Notes: generated by a model not told the origin, from the sequence alone. A DNA stretch of 64,000 bases from Paenibacillus sp. JZ16 (GCF_015326965.1 NZ_CP017659.1:2294001-2358000); one strand, 5' to 3'; shown: positions 1 to 10,432, counted from the first letter of the stretch. Numbers and translations: made by a program.

Positions 1-3000
1 AGCAGCCCCTGCCTTAAGTACAGCCAATATGCCGATGACCATGTCCAACGAACGCGGCAAGGCGAGCGCTACGATCTGATCCGTCCCGATGCCGGAGGCA
101 ATTAACAAGTGAGCAAGCCGATTGGCTCGCTCGTTCAACTCACCATAGGTAAGCGATAAACCATCATGGACAATCGCGTTCCTTAAAGGCGTGCGGATGA
201 CCTGCTCCTCAAACCGCTGAGGCAAGGTTGCCTGCTTGGTAAGAGGCAGTGGAGCGCTCCACTGTCGACGGGTTTCCTCACGCTCATGAACGGTTAATAT
301 ATCGAGTTGACTGATGGCTTTACTTGGTTCATTGGCAGCACTCTCCAATACGCGCACATATCGTTCCGCCATCGCTTCCGCCGTTCTGTGCTCGAACAAA
401 TCCGTACTAAATTCGATCATACCGTGAACTCCGTCAGGTTCGCCGTGCATATCCCGCCGCTCCGTCAGCTCGAAGGTTAAGTCAAACTTCGCGGTACCTA
501 CGCTTTGCAGCTGCAGTTTCGAGCTGACTCCCGGCAGTTCAAGCGAAGTTTCCGGCGTATTTTGCAGTACGAGCATCACTTGGAAGAGAGGATGTCTAGA
601 CCTGGAACGCGGCGGATTCAATGTCTCGACAAGCCGCTCGAACGGCACATCCTGATGCTCGAAAGCCGCCAGGCTCCTCTCCCGCACCCGCTGCAACAGC
701 TCGTCGAACGATGGGTCATCTGATGTGTCGACACGAAACACAAGCGTATTGATGAAGAAACCAATCAATTGATCCAGACTGTCGTCATTCCGGCCCGAGA
801 CCGGACTGCCGATCGGAATGTCCGTACCTGCACCCAGCTTCGTAAACAGCGCAGCCATCGCTGACTGAAACACCATGAATAAAGACACCCGATTGCTCTG
901 CGCGAGTGTATTCAGCCGCCGATGCAGTTCACGCGAAATCGGAAACGACACGCTTCCGCCCTGATAGCTGGCAACAGCCGGCCTCGGATAATCGGTGGGC
1001 AGCTCCAATTGCTCCGGTAAATCGCAAAGTGCCTCAGTCCAATAGTCCAGCTGGCGGGCAATCAGACTGCCCTTATCGCCTGTGCTGCCAAGAAGCTTCT
1101 CCTGCCAAACGGCATAGTCTGCATATTGGACCGGTAACGGAGACCATTCCGGCTCACTCCCCAGGCGCCGTGCCATATAGGCATCCGATAGGTCGCGTGT
1201 CAGGGGGGTAAGCGACCAGCCGTCGCCAGCTATATGATGCAGCAGCAACAACAGGACAAACTCTCCATTCCCCAGTTTGAACAACTCTGCCCGCAGTGAA
1301 GTTTCGGTGGCAAGCTCGAATGGGTGCCTGACGGCTTCCGCCAATCGATCGGGCAGCGCCGAGTCAATGATTTCGGTCACGATCAGTTCCGGTCGTGCCT
1401 CCTCGGCATCCAGGATGTGCTGATAGGAAGTCCCGTCATGATCCGGGTAAACCGTGCGCAGCGTTTCATGACGAGCGGCCACATCACCCAGCGCCATCCG
1501 CAGCGCTGCCAGATCAAGCTCACCTGACAAGCGAGCCACGAGCGGAATATTGTAGGTCGGGCTCGGACCCTCCAGGCGATATAAAAACCATAACCGCTGC
1601 TGGGCAAAAGACAACGGTGGATACTCAGTCCTTATCACGGGACGTACAGCCACTCTGGCCTCTTGCGCATGATCAAGCCGTTTGACAAGACTCGCGGCCG
1701 TCGCTGTTTCAAATAGGCTTCCTATGCTAAGCTCCACGCCGAAGGCCTCCCTGACTCGTACCATCACCCTTCCGGCAAGCAGGGAATGACCGCCGAGGGC
1801 AAAGAAATCATCATCAATGGTAACCCGCGATAAACCAAGCACCTCGGCAAAAATCGTGCAGAGCATTTCCTCCTGCGGTGTCCGCGGCATGCGGCCGCCC
1901 GTTAACGGATGATCCGGTGCAGGCAGCGCCTTGCGATCCACCTTCTTGTTCGGCGTTAACGGTAGCGCGTCGAGTGCCACGATGACAGACGGGACCATGT
2001 ACTCGGCCAGCTTCTCTGCGGCATAATCCCGTATTTCTGCTGCATTGATGATATTTGAAGCAGATGGCGATGCTACGATATAAGCAACAAGACGGCGATC
2101 ACCGGCCCGATCCTCGCGGATGATGACGCAGGCCTGCTCCACCTCCGGATGATCCACAAGCACGGACTCAATCTCTCCCGTCTCGATCCGGAAGCCGCGC
2201 AGCTTGATCTGATGATCGGCACGCCCCAAATAATCAATCCAGCCGTTCTCCAGCCAGCGGGCAAGATCGCCTGTACGATACATCCGGGATCCGGGAGGAC
2301 CAAAGGGATCCGCTACAAACCGTTCCGCTGTCAAATCGGGGCTTCCCAGATACCCCCGGCCAAGACCCGAGCCTGTAATGTACAGCTCGCCCGTTACGCC
2401 TGGCGGAACCGGGGACAGTGACGAATCAAGCACATATAACCTCGTATTCCAGACGGGCCCCCCAATGGACGGCTTGTCCCGTTCATAATCGAGCTTGGCC
2501 GCTGTCGAATAAATCGTTGTCTCCGTCGGTCCATATTGGTTATTCACTTCGCAGTTCAGATCTTGAAGCGCAAGCTTAAGTCCCACCGGGAGCGCCTCAC
2601 CCCCGGTTATGACTTTGAGACGCTCAAACTTTCCTGGACGGCAAGCGACAATGGACTGCCACAACGTCGGGGTCGCCTGCATGATGGTCGCCCCCGTTTC
2701 CCGAATTCGGCCTATGAGAGCCGCTGCGTCGAGAATGGTATCCCGCATCACGATGTCGAGCGTCGAGCCGCATGAAAGCGGCAGCAGCACTTCCATGACC
2801 GAGATGTCGAATGACATCGTGGTAACCGACAGCCAGCGATCCCGCTCCCCTATCTCCAATCGCTCACGCATATCCGACAGCAGATTGGAAAGTCCTTCGA
2901 ACGTAAGCAGGACGCCCTTGGGCCGGCCCGTTGATCCGGAGGTATAGATAACGTAGGACGGGTGAAGCGGCAGCAGCGGACTTATGCGATCAGCATCAAC

Positions 3001-4797
3001 AGGGTTATGAAACGCCTGCTGCTCCAATCGCTGAAGGGTAGCCGGAGCATCCAGCATAACCACGTCCTCGTCTTTCATGATAGCTGCGAAGCTTCCGGCC
3101 AGATCTTGTGTCGTTATCAAACACGCAGGCTTTGCATCCTCAAGCATATAGGCGATCCGTTCGTCCGGATAATCCGGATCTAACGGCAAGTAAGCCGCAC
3201 CAGTCTTATGCACGGCAAGGATCGCAACGATCATGTCCGCCGAACGGGGCAGGGAAAGGGCAACGATTCGTTCAGGACCTATGTGGGAGTCAATAAGCAG
3301 GCGGGCCAGGCGGTTCGCTCGCCTGTTCAGCTCTTCGTAACGTAGCGTTAATCCCTCGCATACCACCGCCTCCGCCTGCGGGGTACGTGCCACCTGCTCC
3401 TCGAATAATTCCGGTATGCTTAACTGCGGTAAGGGTCGTGCCGTATCATTCCACTGAAAAAGCACCTTGTCGCGTTCTTCCGGCAAGATGAAAGCCACGC
3501 TTCCAACAGGATGGTCCAGCTCCGTTTCGGCAAGACTGTCCAGCAAATACAAATAGCGATGTAAATGGGAAGCTAACTCCTCCAGGCTATAGATCAACGG
3601 ATTGGCATCCATATCGACTCTCAGCCCGCTTCCATCCAAACTTCCATATACGTTCAAGGTCAGGTCATCCACCGGACCGGAAGCCAGGTTACGGACGATG
3701 CCGCCACAGCCTCCAAAGTTCAATTCCGAAGCAAAGGGCATCACATTAACGAGCGGTCCAAATAACCTGCGGTTATCAGCAAGCAGCTTGAGATCGCGCC
3801 GGATATCCTGATGTCTGTAGCGCTGATGCCGCTTGATCTCGCGAATCTCCCGTGCGACCTGCTGCAGCAGGTTGATTAGACTCATATCGGGCCTAACGCG
3901 CACTCGAAGCGGCAGCACATTCATGACCATCCCTGGAATACGGATGGAGGCCGAACCTAAGCGGCACATCACCGGCAATCCAAGAACAACATCCTCTGCG
4001 CCTGTTATTCGATGTATATACAGAGCCGTTGCAGCCGCTATCACGTCCGGCCAGCTTGTCCTTGATGCTTGCGCGGCCGCCTGTATGCGATGGATCGAAG
4101 ATCCAGGAAGCTGCACCGAACGGCGCAGGAAGCTTCGCGCCGAACGCTGTGCCTGCCCCCCTAAGCTGACGATCTCCGGTTCATCGGCAAAGCGCCGCAG
4201 CCAGAATTCGCGATCCGAGTCGAGCTGCTGCGACATGCGGTATGACGTATCTTCTTCCAAGATCATGCGAAACCTGCCGAACGCGCCTGTGCCGGAAGAT
4301 ACGCCCCCCGCCAATTCCGTGTAGACTTGAGAGACTTTCTGCAGCAGAAGCGATACGCCGAACCCATCGATTACGATATGATGAATGCATTGATACCAAT
4401 AGTAGCGGTCGGCGGAAATCTTGAACAGCGCCTCCGTAAACAACGGCCCTTGGCTTAGATCCACCGCTTGATCAAGGTCATGCATCATCCAGCTTTGGGC
4501 GGCATGAACCGGATCCTCATTTCCGCTGACATCCACCACATGAAGCTGCCAATCCGGAGATGGATCAATCGACTGCCAAGGACCGTCCGTATCTTCGCCG
4601 AAGTGAACATGCAATGCTTCAGCCTCCCCGACCACCTGACGTAAAGCCCTCTCGAACAGAATCGGATCTACAGGTCCTTGTATTTCAATGCATTCCGCCG
4701 TGTTGAATATCGGGTTGACCGGGTCAAGCTGCTGGGCGTACCATATCCCCAGCTGCGCTCCGGACAGAGACCAGCGCTCCTTCTCCCGCTCAAGCAT
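1..4797 (-). CDS. dhbF: DhbF-like nonribosomal peptide synthetase (C-A-PCP-C-A..., 3' end cut off by window)
   Basis: This is the NRPS that assembles a catecholate siderophore from dihydroxybenzoyl-loaded DhbB and amino acids. Seen over 1599 codons: condensation domain 1 with HHIVIDG near residue 139; adenylation domain 1 with TSGSTGRPKG near 618 and PNKKVDRKAL near 955; carrier protein with LGGHSL near 1003; condensation domain 2 with HHIAGDGWS near 1190; and the start of adenylation domain 2, which breaks off at motif A2 (LKAGAA) at the window edge. Residues aligned by eye to the GrsA pocket in A1 read D-I-M-Q-I-G-Q-I-Y plus K, close to the known DhbF glycine code. By analogy module 2 would take threonine, followed by PCP and thioesterase, but those lie outside. 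The ATG at 4797 is chosen because AAGGAGG at 4805-4811 is 7 nt upstream; another ATG at 4803 is too close. That RBS overlaps the dhbB stop codon, so the two are probably translationally coupled. Confidence 0.95.
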   Translation of the reverse strand, partial: MLEREKERWSLSGAQLGIWYAQQLDPVNPIFNTAECIEIQGPVDPILFERALRQVVGEAEALHVHFGEDTDGPWQSIDPSPDWQLHVVDVSGNEDPVHAAQSWMMHDLDQAVDLSQGPLFTEALFKISADRYYWYQCIHHIVIDGFGVSLLLQKVSQVYTELAGGVSSGTGAFGRFRMILEEDTSYRMSQQLDSDREFWLRRFADEPEIVSLGGQAQRSARSFLRRSVQLPGSSIHRIQAAAQASRTSWPDVIAAATALYIHRITGAEDVVLGLPVMCRLGSASIRIPGMVMNVLPLRVRVRPDMSLINLLQQVAREIREIKRHQRYRHQDIRRDLKLLADNRRLFGPLVNVMPFASELNFGGCGGIVRNLASGPVDDLTLNVYGSLDGSGLRVDMDANPLIYSLEELASHLHRYLYLLDSLAETELDHPVGSVAFILPEERDKVLFQWNDTARPLPQLSIPELFEEQVARTPQAEAVVCEGLTLRYEELNRRANRLARLLIDSHIGPERIVALSLPRSADMIVAILAVHKTGAAYLPLDPDYPDERIAYMLEDAKPACLITTQDLAGSFAAIMKDEDVVMLDAPATLQRLEQQAFHNPVDADRISPLLPLHPSYVIYTSGSTGRPKGVLLTFEGLSNLLSDMRERLEIGERDRWLSVTTMSFDISVMEVLLPLSCGSTLDIVMRDTILDAAALIGRIRETGATIMQATPTLWQSIVACRPGKFERLKVITGGEALPVGLKLALQDLNCEVNNQYGPTETTIYSTAAKLDYERDKPSIGGPVWNTRLYVLDSSLSPVPPGVTGELYITGSGLGRGYLGSPDLTAERFVADPFGPPGSRMYRTGDLARWLENGWIDYLGRADHQIKLRGFRIETGEIESVLVDHPEVEQACVIIREDRAGDRRLVAYIVASPSASNIINAAEIRDYAAEKLAEYMVPSVIVALDALPLTPNKKVDRKALPAPDHPLTGGRMPRTPQEEMLCTIFAEVLGLSRVTIDDDFFALGGHSLLAGRVMVRVREAFGVELSIGSLFETATAASLVKRLDHAQEARVAVRPVIRTEYPPLSFAQQRLWFLYRLEGPSPTYNIPLVARLSGELDLAALRMALGDVAARHETLRTVYPDHDGTSYQHILDAEEARPELIVTEIIDSALPDRLAEAVRHPFELATETSLRAELFKLGNGEFVLLLLLHHIAGDGWSLTPLTRDLSDAYMARRLGSEPEWSPLPVQYADYAVWQEKLLGSTGDKGSLIARQLDYWTEALCDLPEQLELPTDYPRPAVASYQGGSVSFPISRELHRRLNTLAQSNRVSLFMVFQSAMAALFTKLGAGTDIPIGSPVSGRNDDSLDQLIGFFINTLVFRVDTSDDPSFDELLQRVRERSLAAFEHQDVPFERLVETLNPPRSRSRHPLFQVMLVLQNTPETSLELPGVSSKLQLQSVGTAKFDLTFELTERRDMHGEPDGVHGMIEFSTDLFEHRTAEAMAERYVRVLESAANEPSKAISQLDILTVHEREETRRQWSAPLPLTKQATLPQRFEEQVIRTPLRNAIVHDGLSLTYGELNERANRLAHLLIASGIGTDQIVALALPRSLDMVIGILAVLKAGAA

Positions 4798-4809
4798 ATC
4801 CATCCCTCC

Positions 4810-5787
4810 TTACACCGTATAATAATCATAATTAGGCCGCGACAAGCTTAGCCTATTTGACAGCAATCCCCACCAGCCCGCCAATGTAGGCAGCTCTGCC
4901 ATTTCCACAAAGCTGATGTCGATGCCCTCGCGCCGTAACCGCTCGGCCAAACTCATGATCCGAATGGAATCCAGCCCCCAGTACTCAATCAGATGGTCGT
5001 CTTCACCAATATTTGACGGCTGCTCCTGCAGCAAATCCGCTACGTTCTCTCGCAGCGTTTGCAGCGTCAGCAGCGGTTGGACCTTCGCAGAATTCCCCGT
5101 ATTCCCCTCTCCGCCCGGAGCTTTAGAATGCTCCGAGATAGAACGCTGCTCTTGAGTTAACGAAGCAACCAAACGTTCCGTGGTCAGCGTAACAGCGCAG
5201 CGTTCGGCAGCATAAGTCAGCGCCAGGCGATGCTTCTCTTCCGAGAAATCGGCAAGGGCATCTGCAATGAAGAATGGCTGAATGTCTTTCATAAAAGCTT
5301 CGGTTGCGGTCAGCAAACATCCAATATGGGCGTATATCCCGCAGATCATCAGTTGGTCGCGGCCTAACTCGCGCATCATTTCATGCAAATTGGTTTTCTG
5401 GAAGGCGCTGTATCTCCATTTGGTTAACAGCAGATCCCGTTCGTCCGGCGCCACCGCATCCACGAACTTTTTCTGATAAGGACCGTCATTGATGCCGGAT
5501 CCCCAGAAATCCTGCAGCAGACCGCGCTGCTCCGGTGCTTGTCCGCCAGGCTGTGCCGAATAGATAACGGGAATGCCAAGCTCGGCGCAACAGGACCGAA
5601 GTTTCTGAATATGGGCGATCAGCTCCACGACAGGCGATTGATCCGGAGTGAACGCATCGATGAAATATTGCTGCATATCGTGGATGAGCAGCACGGCCCG
5701 GTTCGGATCTGCCGTCCATGCCACCTTATTCTTGGGCAGATCCGCCTCCCCTGGCATGGGATAAGGTAAAATTTTTGGAAGTGCCAT
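4810..5787 (-). CDS. dhbB: DhbB: isochorismatase with aryl carrier domain
   Basis: Bifunctional protein of about 325 residues. The N-terminal isochorismatase domain (about residues 1-210) hydrolyses isochorismate to 2,3-dihydro-2,3-dihydroxybenzoate; it contains LLIHDMQQYF near residue 35 and the GIYAHIGCL segment near 150. The C-terminal aryl carrier domain (about 240-325) has WGLDSIRIM near residue 275, whose serine should carry phosphopantetheine and receive dihydroxybenzoate from DhbE. Overall it is very similar to Bacillus DhbB. Two adjacent ATG codons exist; the second (5787) sits better after GAGGAG and gives MALPKI, matching the family N-terminus. It lies between dhbE and dhbF, with 20 nt after dhbE. 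Confidence 0.96.
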   Translation of the reverse strand: MALPKILPYPMPGEADLPKNKVAWTADPNRAVLLIHDMQQYFIDAFTPDQSPVVELIAHIQKLRSCCAELGIPVIYSAQPGGQAPEQRGLLQDFWGSGINDGPYQKKFVDAVAPDERDLLLTKWRYSAFQKTNLHEMMRELGRDQLMICGIYAHIGCLLTATEAFMKDIQPFFIADALADFSEEKHRLALTYAAERCAVTLTTERLVASLTQEQRSISEHSKAPGGEGNTGNSAKVQPLLTLQTLRENVADLLQEQPSNIGEDDHLIEYWGLDSIRIMSLAERLRREGIDISFVEMAELPTLAGWWGLLSNRLSLSRPNYDYYTV

Positions 5788-5807
5788 CATATCTCCTCAT
5801 TTCTAGG

Positions 5808-7460
5808 TTAATTGGACATATTCACCCGAACGTCATGATTCTGTAACGCTAGTTCACGCAGACTCTTTTTGCTTACCTTACCGACACCCGTGTGCGGGAA
5901 GGAATCCATAAACTCCACCCGATCCGGGATTTTGTACGCAGCTAGCCCTCTATTTCTAAGAAAAGCCTTCAGCTCATTGCCGCTAACCGCAGCATCATGG
6001 ACAATAACGAAGGCACAGGTCCGCTCGCCCAGATACTCGTCCGGCATGGCGACTACAGCTGCGTCGTGAACGCTCGGATGGGCAAGCAGATGATTCTCGA
6101 CCTCCTCGGCCGCAATCTTGTCGCCACCGCGGTTTATCTGATCCTTCGAACGGCCTTCGATTACCAGATATCCTGAAGGCGTCAAACTCGCCAGATCCCC
6201 CGTTCGATAGAAACCGTCTGTGGTAAAGGCTTTTTCGTTAAACTTGTCCGCTTTATAGTAGCCGCGAATCGTATAGGGTCCCCGCGTCAGCAATTCACCG
6301 ACTTCACCGGGAGCCACCTCCACGTCATCCTCATCGACCAGCCGCACTTCGTCATACGGAGACATCGGACGCCCTTGCGTATGCACCGTTATATCCTCCG
6401 GATCATCCAGTCGGGTATAATTCACCAAGCCTTCCGCCATCCCGTATACTTGCTGCAGCGTACATCCCAGCACCGTTTTTACCCGCTTGGCTGCCTCTGC
6501 GCTGAATTTGGCCCCGCCTACCTGCAGCACCTGCAGATTCGACAGGTCATCCGAACGGGACTGTGCAGCCTCAAGCCAGATTAAGGCCAGGGGCGGAACG
6601 ACCGCCGTCATGGTTACGCCCTCGGAGGCGATCAGCGGGAACGCCACCTCCGGACTCGCGGACCGGGCAAGGACGACTTTCCCTCCCGCATACAGCGTCC
6701 CCAGCACGCCCGGCGAGCTAAGCGGAAAGTTATGGGCAGCGGGCAGTACCGCCAAATAAACGCTATCCTTATCCAGCGAGCAGATTTCGGCGCTCATGCG
6801 CAAGCTGTAAATATAGTCGTCATGCGTGCGCGGAATAAGCTTCGGCAGTCCGGTCGTCCCGCCGGACAGCTGCAGGAACGCGACCTCGGCGGGATCGGGG
6901 CCTTCCTCGTCTAAACGGCGAGAAGGACTGCCCGCATCATCGAGATACAGGTCATCCAGGGACAGAAATGCCCCCGAGGCCGGGCCGCCCGCAACGATGA
7001 CATGGCGCAGCGAAGGAACCGATGCCTGGACTTGAGCTGCTAAGTTCCGATAATCATATCCCGAATCCTGATCCGGAATAATATAAGCGGCCGCTTCGCT
7101 GAAGCCGCATAGATATACGATTTCGCTCCGGCGATGAACAGGCAGGGCGAAGACGGGAATGGCCCCGATGCGGAACAGCGCAAATATCGTATCGAAAAAT
7201 GGCGCGATATTCGGAAGCTGAACGATAACCCGTTCCCGCGCCTTGATTCCGAGCTTAAGAAATCCCGCTGCCAAGCGGTCCACCCGATTGTCCAGCTCGG
7301 CATAGCTTGTATGCTGATCGCCGCTCACGATCGCAATCCGATCCCCGTGTTCCGCCGCACGCTTCCGCAGGAGCGCTCCAAACGTTTCGCCCTGCCAGCA
7401 TCCTTCTTCCCGATAACGGGTTGCAAACTCCTCCGGCCAAGCCTTACAACCTGCCAACAT
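5808..7460 (-). CDS. dhbE: DhbE: 2,3-dihydroxybenzoate-AMP ligase
   Basis: Stand-alone adenylation enzyme of 550 residues that activates 2,3-dihydroxybenzoate as the adenylate and loads it on the DhbB aryl carrier domain. Seen: the phosphate-binding motif [16 protein letters not shown] near residue 193, [15 protein letters not shown] near 340, the YRTGDLASL segment near 420, [14 protein letters not shown] near 437, and a C-terminal lysine region around [13 protein letters not shown]. Length is normal for EntE/DhbE. The ATG at 7460 has GGGAGGAATAAGGA upstream, placed inside the end of dhbC, whose stop is only 3 nt away. It is part of the dhbACEBF operon. Confidence 0.97.
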   Translation of the reverse strand: MLAGCKAWPEEFATRYREEGCWQGETFGALLRKRAAEHGDRIAIVSGDQHTSYAELDNRVDRLAAGFLKLGIKARERVIVQLPNIAPFFDTIFALFRIGAIPVFALPVHRRSEIVYLCGFSEAAAYIIPDQDSGYDYRNLAAQVQASVPSLRHVIVAGGPASGAFLSLDDLYLDDAGSPSRRLDEEGPDPAEVAFLQLSGGTTGLPKLIPRTHDDYIYSLRMSAEICSLDKDSVYLAVLPAAHNFPLSSPGVLGTLYAGGKVVLARSASPEVAFPLIASEGVTMTAVVPPLALIWLEAAQSRSDDLSNLQVLQVGGAKFSAEAAKRVKTVLGCTLQQVYGMAEGLVNYTRLDDPEDITVHTQGRPMSPYDEVRLVDEDDVEVAPGEVGELLTRGPYTIRGYYKADKFNEKAFTTDGFYRTGDLASLTPSGYLVIEGRSKDQINRGGDKIAAEEVENHLLAHPSVHDAAVVAMPDEYLGERTCAFVIVHDAAVSGNELKAFLRNRGLAAYKIPDRVEFMDSFPHTGVGKVSKKSLRELALQNHDVRVNMSN

Positions 7461-7463
7461 TCC

Positions 7464-8708
7464 TTATTCCTCCCCTAAAATCGTTGTCTGTTGTTCGTTC
7501 AAGCCCATGGCTGCCAGAATCGTACGGAATTTGGCCGACGTCTCGGCCAGTTCGGCTTCCGCATTGGAGCCTGACACGATTCCGGCTCCCGCAAACACCC
7601 GCAATAAGGTTCCTTCTGTTTCCGCGCAGCGAATCGTTACGGCCCACTCGCCGTCTCCGTTAGCATCCGACCAACCGACGGCCCCCGAATAGAAGCCGCG
7701 ATCAAACGGCTCAATCGCTTGTATGGCATCCCTGGCCGCATCGGTCGGCGTGCCGCAGATCGCCGGTGTCGGGTGCATCGCCAGGGCAAGATCCAACGAC
7801 GTTACCGAATCATCCTTCAGGATGCCGTTGATTTCGGTAGACAGATGCCACATGGCATTCGTGTGGATGAGGGAAGGTTCGGCAGGAACCTCCAGCTTGC
7901 TGCAATATGGCTGCAAAGCCGACGCCACTGCATCAATCACGATGGCATGCTCATTTCGGTCTTTGGCGGATGACAGCAGCGCTGCAGCCCGCCGCTGGTC
8001 TTCAACGGGATCGGCGCTTCGCGCCGCAGAGCCTGCCAACGGATTTCCTTTGATTCGCTGCCCCTTCTTCGTAATTAGCAGCTCGGGGCTAGCGCCAAAC
8101 AGCGTCCTTGTGGATGCAACGGCGTCCGGACTTGAAGTGTGGGACAATTCGGGTGCCAATGGAACGGCAAATGTATATCCATGGGAGTGATGGTAAGCTA
8201 AGTGATTCAATATATGAGGAATGGACAAGGCATGAGGAAGCGTGATATCCAGGGTTCGGGAAAGCACCGCTTTATGGAGTTTCTTTTGAGAAATGAGCTC
8301 CAGCAGCCGGTTCACGCCTTCCTGGAACGCCGCCGGTTCGGGAACGGACAGTACGTGATAGCTGGAAATGCGAGGCCTTTCCGGGGCTTGTCCTGTAGAG
8401 AATAGAAGGGAATCATGCCATTGAGCCGAAAGCGGAATAAACAGGCTCGCCGGTTTCACTATGTCAAAAGGGATGGCGCCTACAACAACGGCGTTCGGCC
8501 GTCCCGATTGCTTGGCGCGAACCAGCAGTTCCGTAACGCGTTCTGACAATGATCTATGGTCGTTCCCTGAAGGAACCGGAAGTCTCGAATACTCTCCATG
8601 CGTTAACAACGTCTTGCGCGGGGATGAGAAGAAGAAGGACGAACCGACCCGGTATTGTTCCATAAGTTGCGCAGCCTCGGCTGCGGTTGGAGTTTCATAG
8701 TGCAACAT
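7464..8708 (-). CDS. dhbC: DhbC: isochorismate synthase
   Basis: Chorismate-utilising enzyme of 414 residues that converts chorismate to isochorismate, the first step to 2,3-dihydroxybenzoate. Family motifs visible in the C-terminal half are KGNPLAGSAARS near 218, DRNEHAIVIDAVASAL near 250, MWHLSTEINGIL near 285, MHPTPAICGTPTDAA near 312 and DRGFYSGAVGW near 335, the usual chorismate-binding core. The start has AGAGGAGACTGAA directly before ATG. It follows dhbA by 69 nt and is tightly packed against dhbE. It could in principle feed menaquinone synthesis (MenF), but its place between dhbA and dhbE points to the siderophore role. Confidence 0.96.
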   Translation of the reverse strand: MLHYETPTAAEAAQLMEQYRVGSSFFFSSPRKTLLTHGEYSRLPVPSGNDHRSLSERVTELLVRAKQSGRPNAVVVGAIPFDIVKPASLFIPLSAQWHDSLLFSTGQAPERPRISSYHVLSVPEPAAFQEGVNRLLELISQKKLHKAVLSRTLDITLPHALSIPHILNHLAYHHSHGYTFAVPLAPELSHTSSPDAVASTRTLFGASPELLITKKGQRIKGNPLAGSAARSADPVEDQRRAAALLSSAKDRNEHAIVIDAVASALQPYCSKLEVPAEPSLIHTNAMWHLSTEINGILKDDSVTSLDLALAMHPTPAICGTPTDAARDAIQAIEPFDRGFYSGAVGWSDANGDGEWAVTIRCAETEGTLLRVFAGAGIVSGSNAEAELAETSAKFRTILAAMGLNEQQTTILGEE

Positions 8709-8777
8709 TTCAGTCTCCTCTCTGCTTATGAGCCTACCATTTATCGAATTAGTAAAAAGAATAAAACGCGCGAAGCC

Positions 8778-9563
8778 TCAGCAGCCCAACGTCGCACCGC
8801 CATCCACGCATACATCCTGCATGGTCATGTGCCGGGCACGATCGGATACGAGAAATACGACGGCATCCGCAATATCGGAAGGAAGCGCGATTCGACCCAG
8901 CGGTATGCCGACACGGTAATCATCCAGCGACCCTGCGATGATGGGCTCTGCGCCCTGATCATCCTTCCATAGCAAGCGCTGCATCCCGGTGTCCGTAGAA
9001 CCCGGGGAAACCACATTGCAGCGGATGTGATGACGGGCATATTCCAGCCCCAAACACTTCGTGAACATCGTAGACGCTGCCTTGGATGCCGCATAAGCCG
9101 ACATCTGGGCCCGCGGAACTTTGGAGGCATTCGAGCTCACGGTCACGATAGCTCCGGAATTACGGCTCGCCATCCGCCTTACGACGGAGCGTGACGTATA
9201 GAATACGCCGTTGGTGTTGACGTTGAAATGCTCCTGCCAATCCTCGTCACGAAGCGACTCAACTCCACCGATTCGCAGCACTCCGGCAACGTTAACGAGA
9301 ATCTCGATCGGACCGAGCTCCTCCTCAATCCGCTCGATCATCTCTTCAACCTCGGCACTGCAGCTGACATTTGCCCTGTAAGCCGCAGCCTGTACACCTG
9401 AGCTGCATAGATCGGCCGTAAGGCGGATCAACTCGGCTTCCTTCTGATCGCATGCCGCAACGACAGCTCCTTGCCGGGCGAGGGCTCGTGCCACCGCTTC
9501 GCCAATCCCTTGGGCGGCACCGGTCACGAGGGCTACTTTCCCGCTAATACCTGTTAACTTCAA
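8778..9563 (-). CDS. dhbA: DhbA: 2,3-dihydro-2,3-dihydroxybenzoate dehydrogenase
   Basis: Short-chain dehydrogenase of 261 residues that oxidises the DhbB product to 2,3-dihydroxybenzoate with NAD+. Seen: Rossmann glycine motif TGAAQGIGEAVARALA near residue 12, NVAGVL near 88, the catalytic serine in VTVSSNASK, and YAASK with the catalytic Tyr and Lys near 150. I chose the TTG at 9563 because AAGGAGGTGATC lies 8 nt upstream and the length then equals Bacillus DhbA; a longer open frame up to 9938 runs through besA in another frame and is not real. The start overlaps the end of besA by 20 nt. Confidence 0.95.
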   Translation of the reverse strand: MKLTGISGKVALVTGAAQGIGEAVARALARQGAVVAACDQKEAELIRLTADLCSSGVQAAAYRANVSCSAEVEEMIERIEEELGPIEILVNVAGVLRIGGVESLRDEDWQEHFNVNTNGVFYTSRSVVRRMASRNSGAIVTVSSNASKVPRAQMSAYAASKAASTMFTKCLGLEYARHHIRCNVVSPGSTDTGMQRLLWKDDQGAEPIIAGSLDDYRVGIPLGRIALPSDIADAVVFLVSDRARHMTMQDVCVDGGATLGC

Positions 9564-10419
9564 GGTGATCACCTCCTTCATCTTGAGGAAAAAGTGCAAA
9601 TCGTAACCCTCGGCTAATGAGGACAGGCAGCACTGAAAGATGTCCCTCATCCTCAAACTGATTGAATTCGGCTTGGATGCCATACGCAGACACAGCAGCC
9701 AGACGCTCGGCGAGCTCGGATGCGCTGATGCAATTGCCGGTGACATGGGACCTCTCGTGCTCTCCTGCGCCAAGCAGCAGTCGAACATGGCAAGGCTCTT
9801 CCTTGACGCGTTCGACAAAGCGCTGCTCCAGCTCTTGTAAATATTCCTGATTCCAATGGATAGAAGGGCTGCCCGCGATATAACACGAGAATGCCTGCGG
9901 TTTGCTGAACATGGCATAGAGCGTGAACAGCCCGCCAAGGGAATGGCCGAATATCGTCTGACGACGGCAATCGATGTTAAATTCGCTCTCGATCTGCGGT
10001 TTCAGTTCCTCCTCGATGAATTGCAGGAATTCAGCCGCTCCGCCCTGTTCCGGGACGGAGGCGCTATCCCACTTGTGCTTAAAGTTCGTGTTGGGGTAGG
10101 GCGTGTAATCATAGAACCGGTCCGGAGCATACTGCCCCTCCGTCTCGTAACCGATGCCGACTACGACCGCCGGCAGTATCCCTGTTTTGTCCGGTCTGTG
10201 GCACTGCAGGCGCAGCGTTTCGACCATCGTGTGAAACACGCTGTTGCCGTCTAACAGATAGATGACCGGATATCCTGACGGCGGAGCCTGCCCCATCGGC
10301 TGTGCGGCAATGATTCGATAGCGGCGCTTCCTTGCCCTCGAGCGCATCACCCAATGCTCCGCATGGGGCAGCTCTACGCTGCGCCGCAGCATATCAACGG
10401 AAGGCGTATGATTGCTCAT
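9544..10419 (-). CDS. besA: BesA-like siderophore esterase (alpha/beta hydrolase)
   Basis: Alpha/beta hydrolase of 291 residues of the putative-esterase type (Fes/IroE/BesA). In Bacillus, BesA cleaves the trilactone ring of ferric bacillibactin in the cytoplasm and releases iron. Seen: the nucleophile elbow GHSLGG in TIFGHSLGGLFTLYAM near residue 155, an oxyanion-region segment VIYLLDGNSVFH near 45, and a late EDEGHLSVLP segment with the likely catalytic His. The ATG at 10419 follows GGGAGGCACGAC; the 15-codon upstream extension has no RBS. It sits 13 nt after the FeuA-like gene and overlaps dhbA by 20 nt, so production, import and release genes share one transcript. Confidence 0.9.
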   Translation of the reverse strand: MSNHTPSVDMLRRSVELPHAEHWVMRSRARKRRYRIIAAQPMGQAPPSGYPVIYLLDGNSVFHTMVETLRLQCHRPDKTGILPAVVVGIGYETEGQYAPDRFYDYTPYPNTNFKHKWDSASVPEQGGAAEFLQFIEEELKPQIESEFNIDCRRQTIFGHSLGGLFTLYAMFSKPQAFSCYIAGSPSIHWNQEYLQELEQRFVERVKEEPCHVRLLLGAGEHERSHVTGNCISASELAERLAAVSAYGIQAEFNQFEDEGHLSVLPVLISRGLRFALFPQDEGGDHLEVNRY

Positions 10420-10432
10420 GTCGTGCCTCCCA

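Noticed and set aside
505..4424. Many plus-strand ORFs over the NRPS region
   Set aside because: They are short, lack good RBS, show no known motif, and run opposite to a continuous 1599-codon NRPS frame with intact motifs.
9564..9938. N-terminal extension of dhbA
   Set aside because: It overlaps besA almost entirely and lacks an RBS; TTG 9563 has an excellent one and gives the family length.
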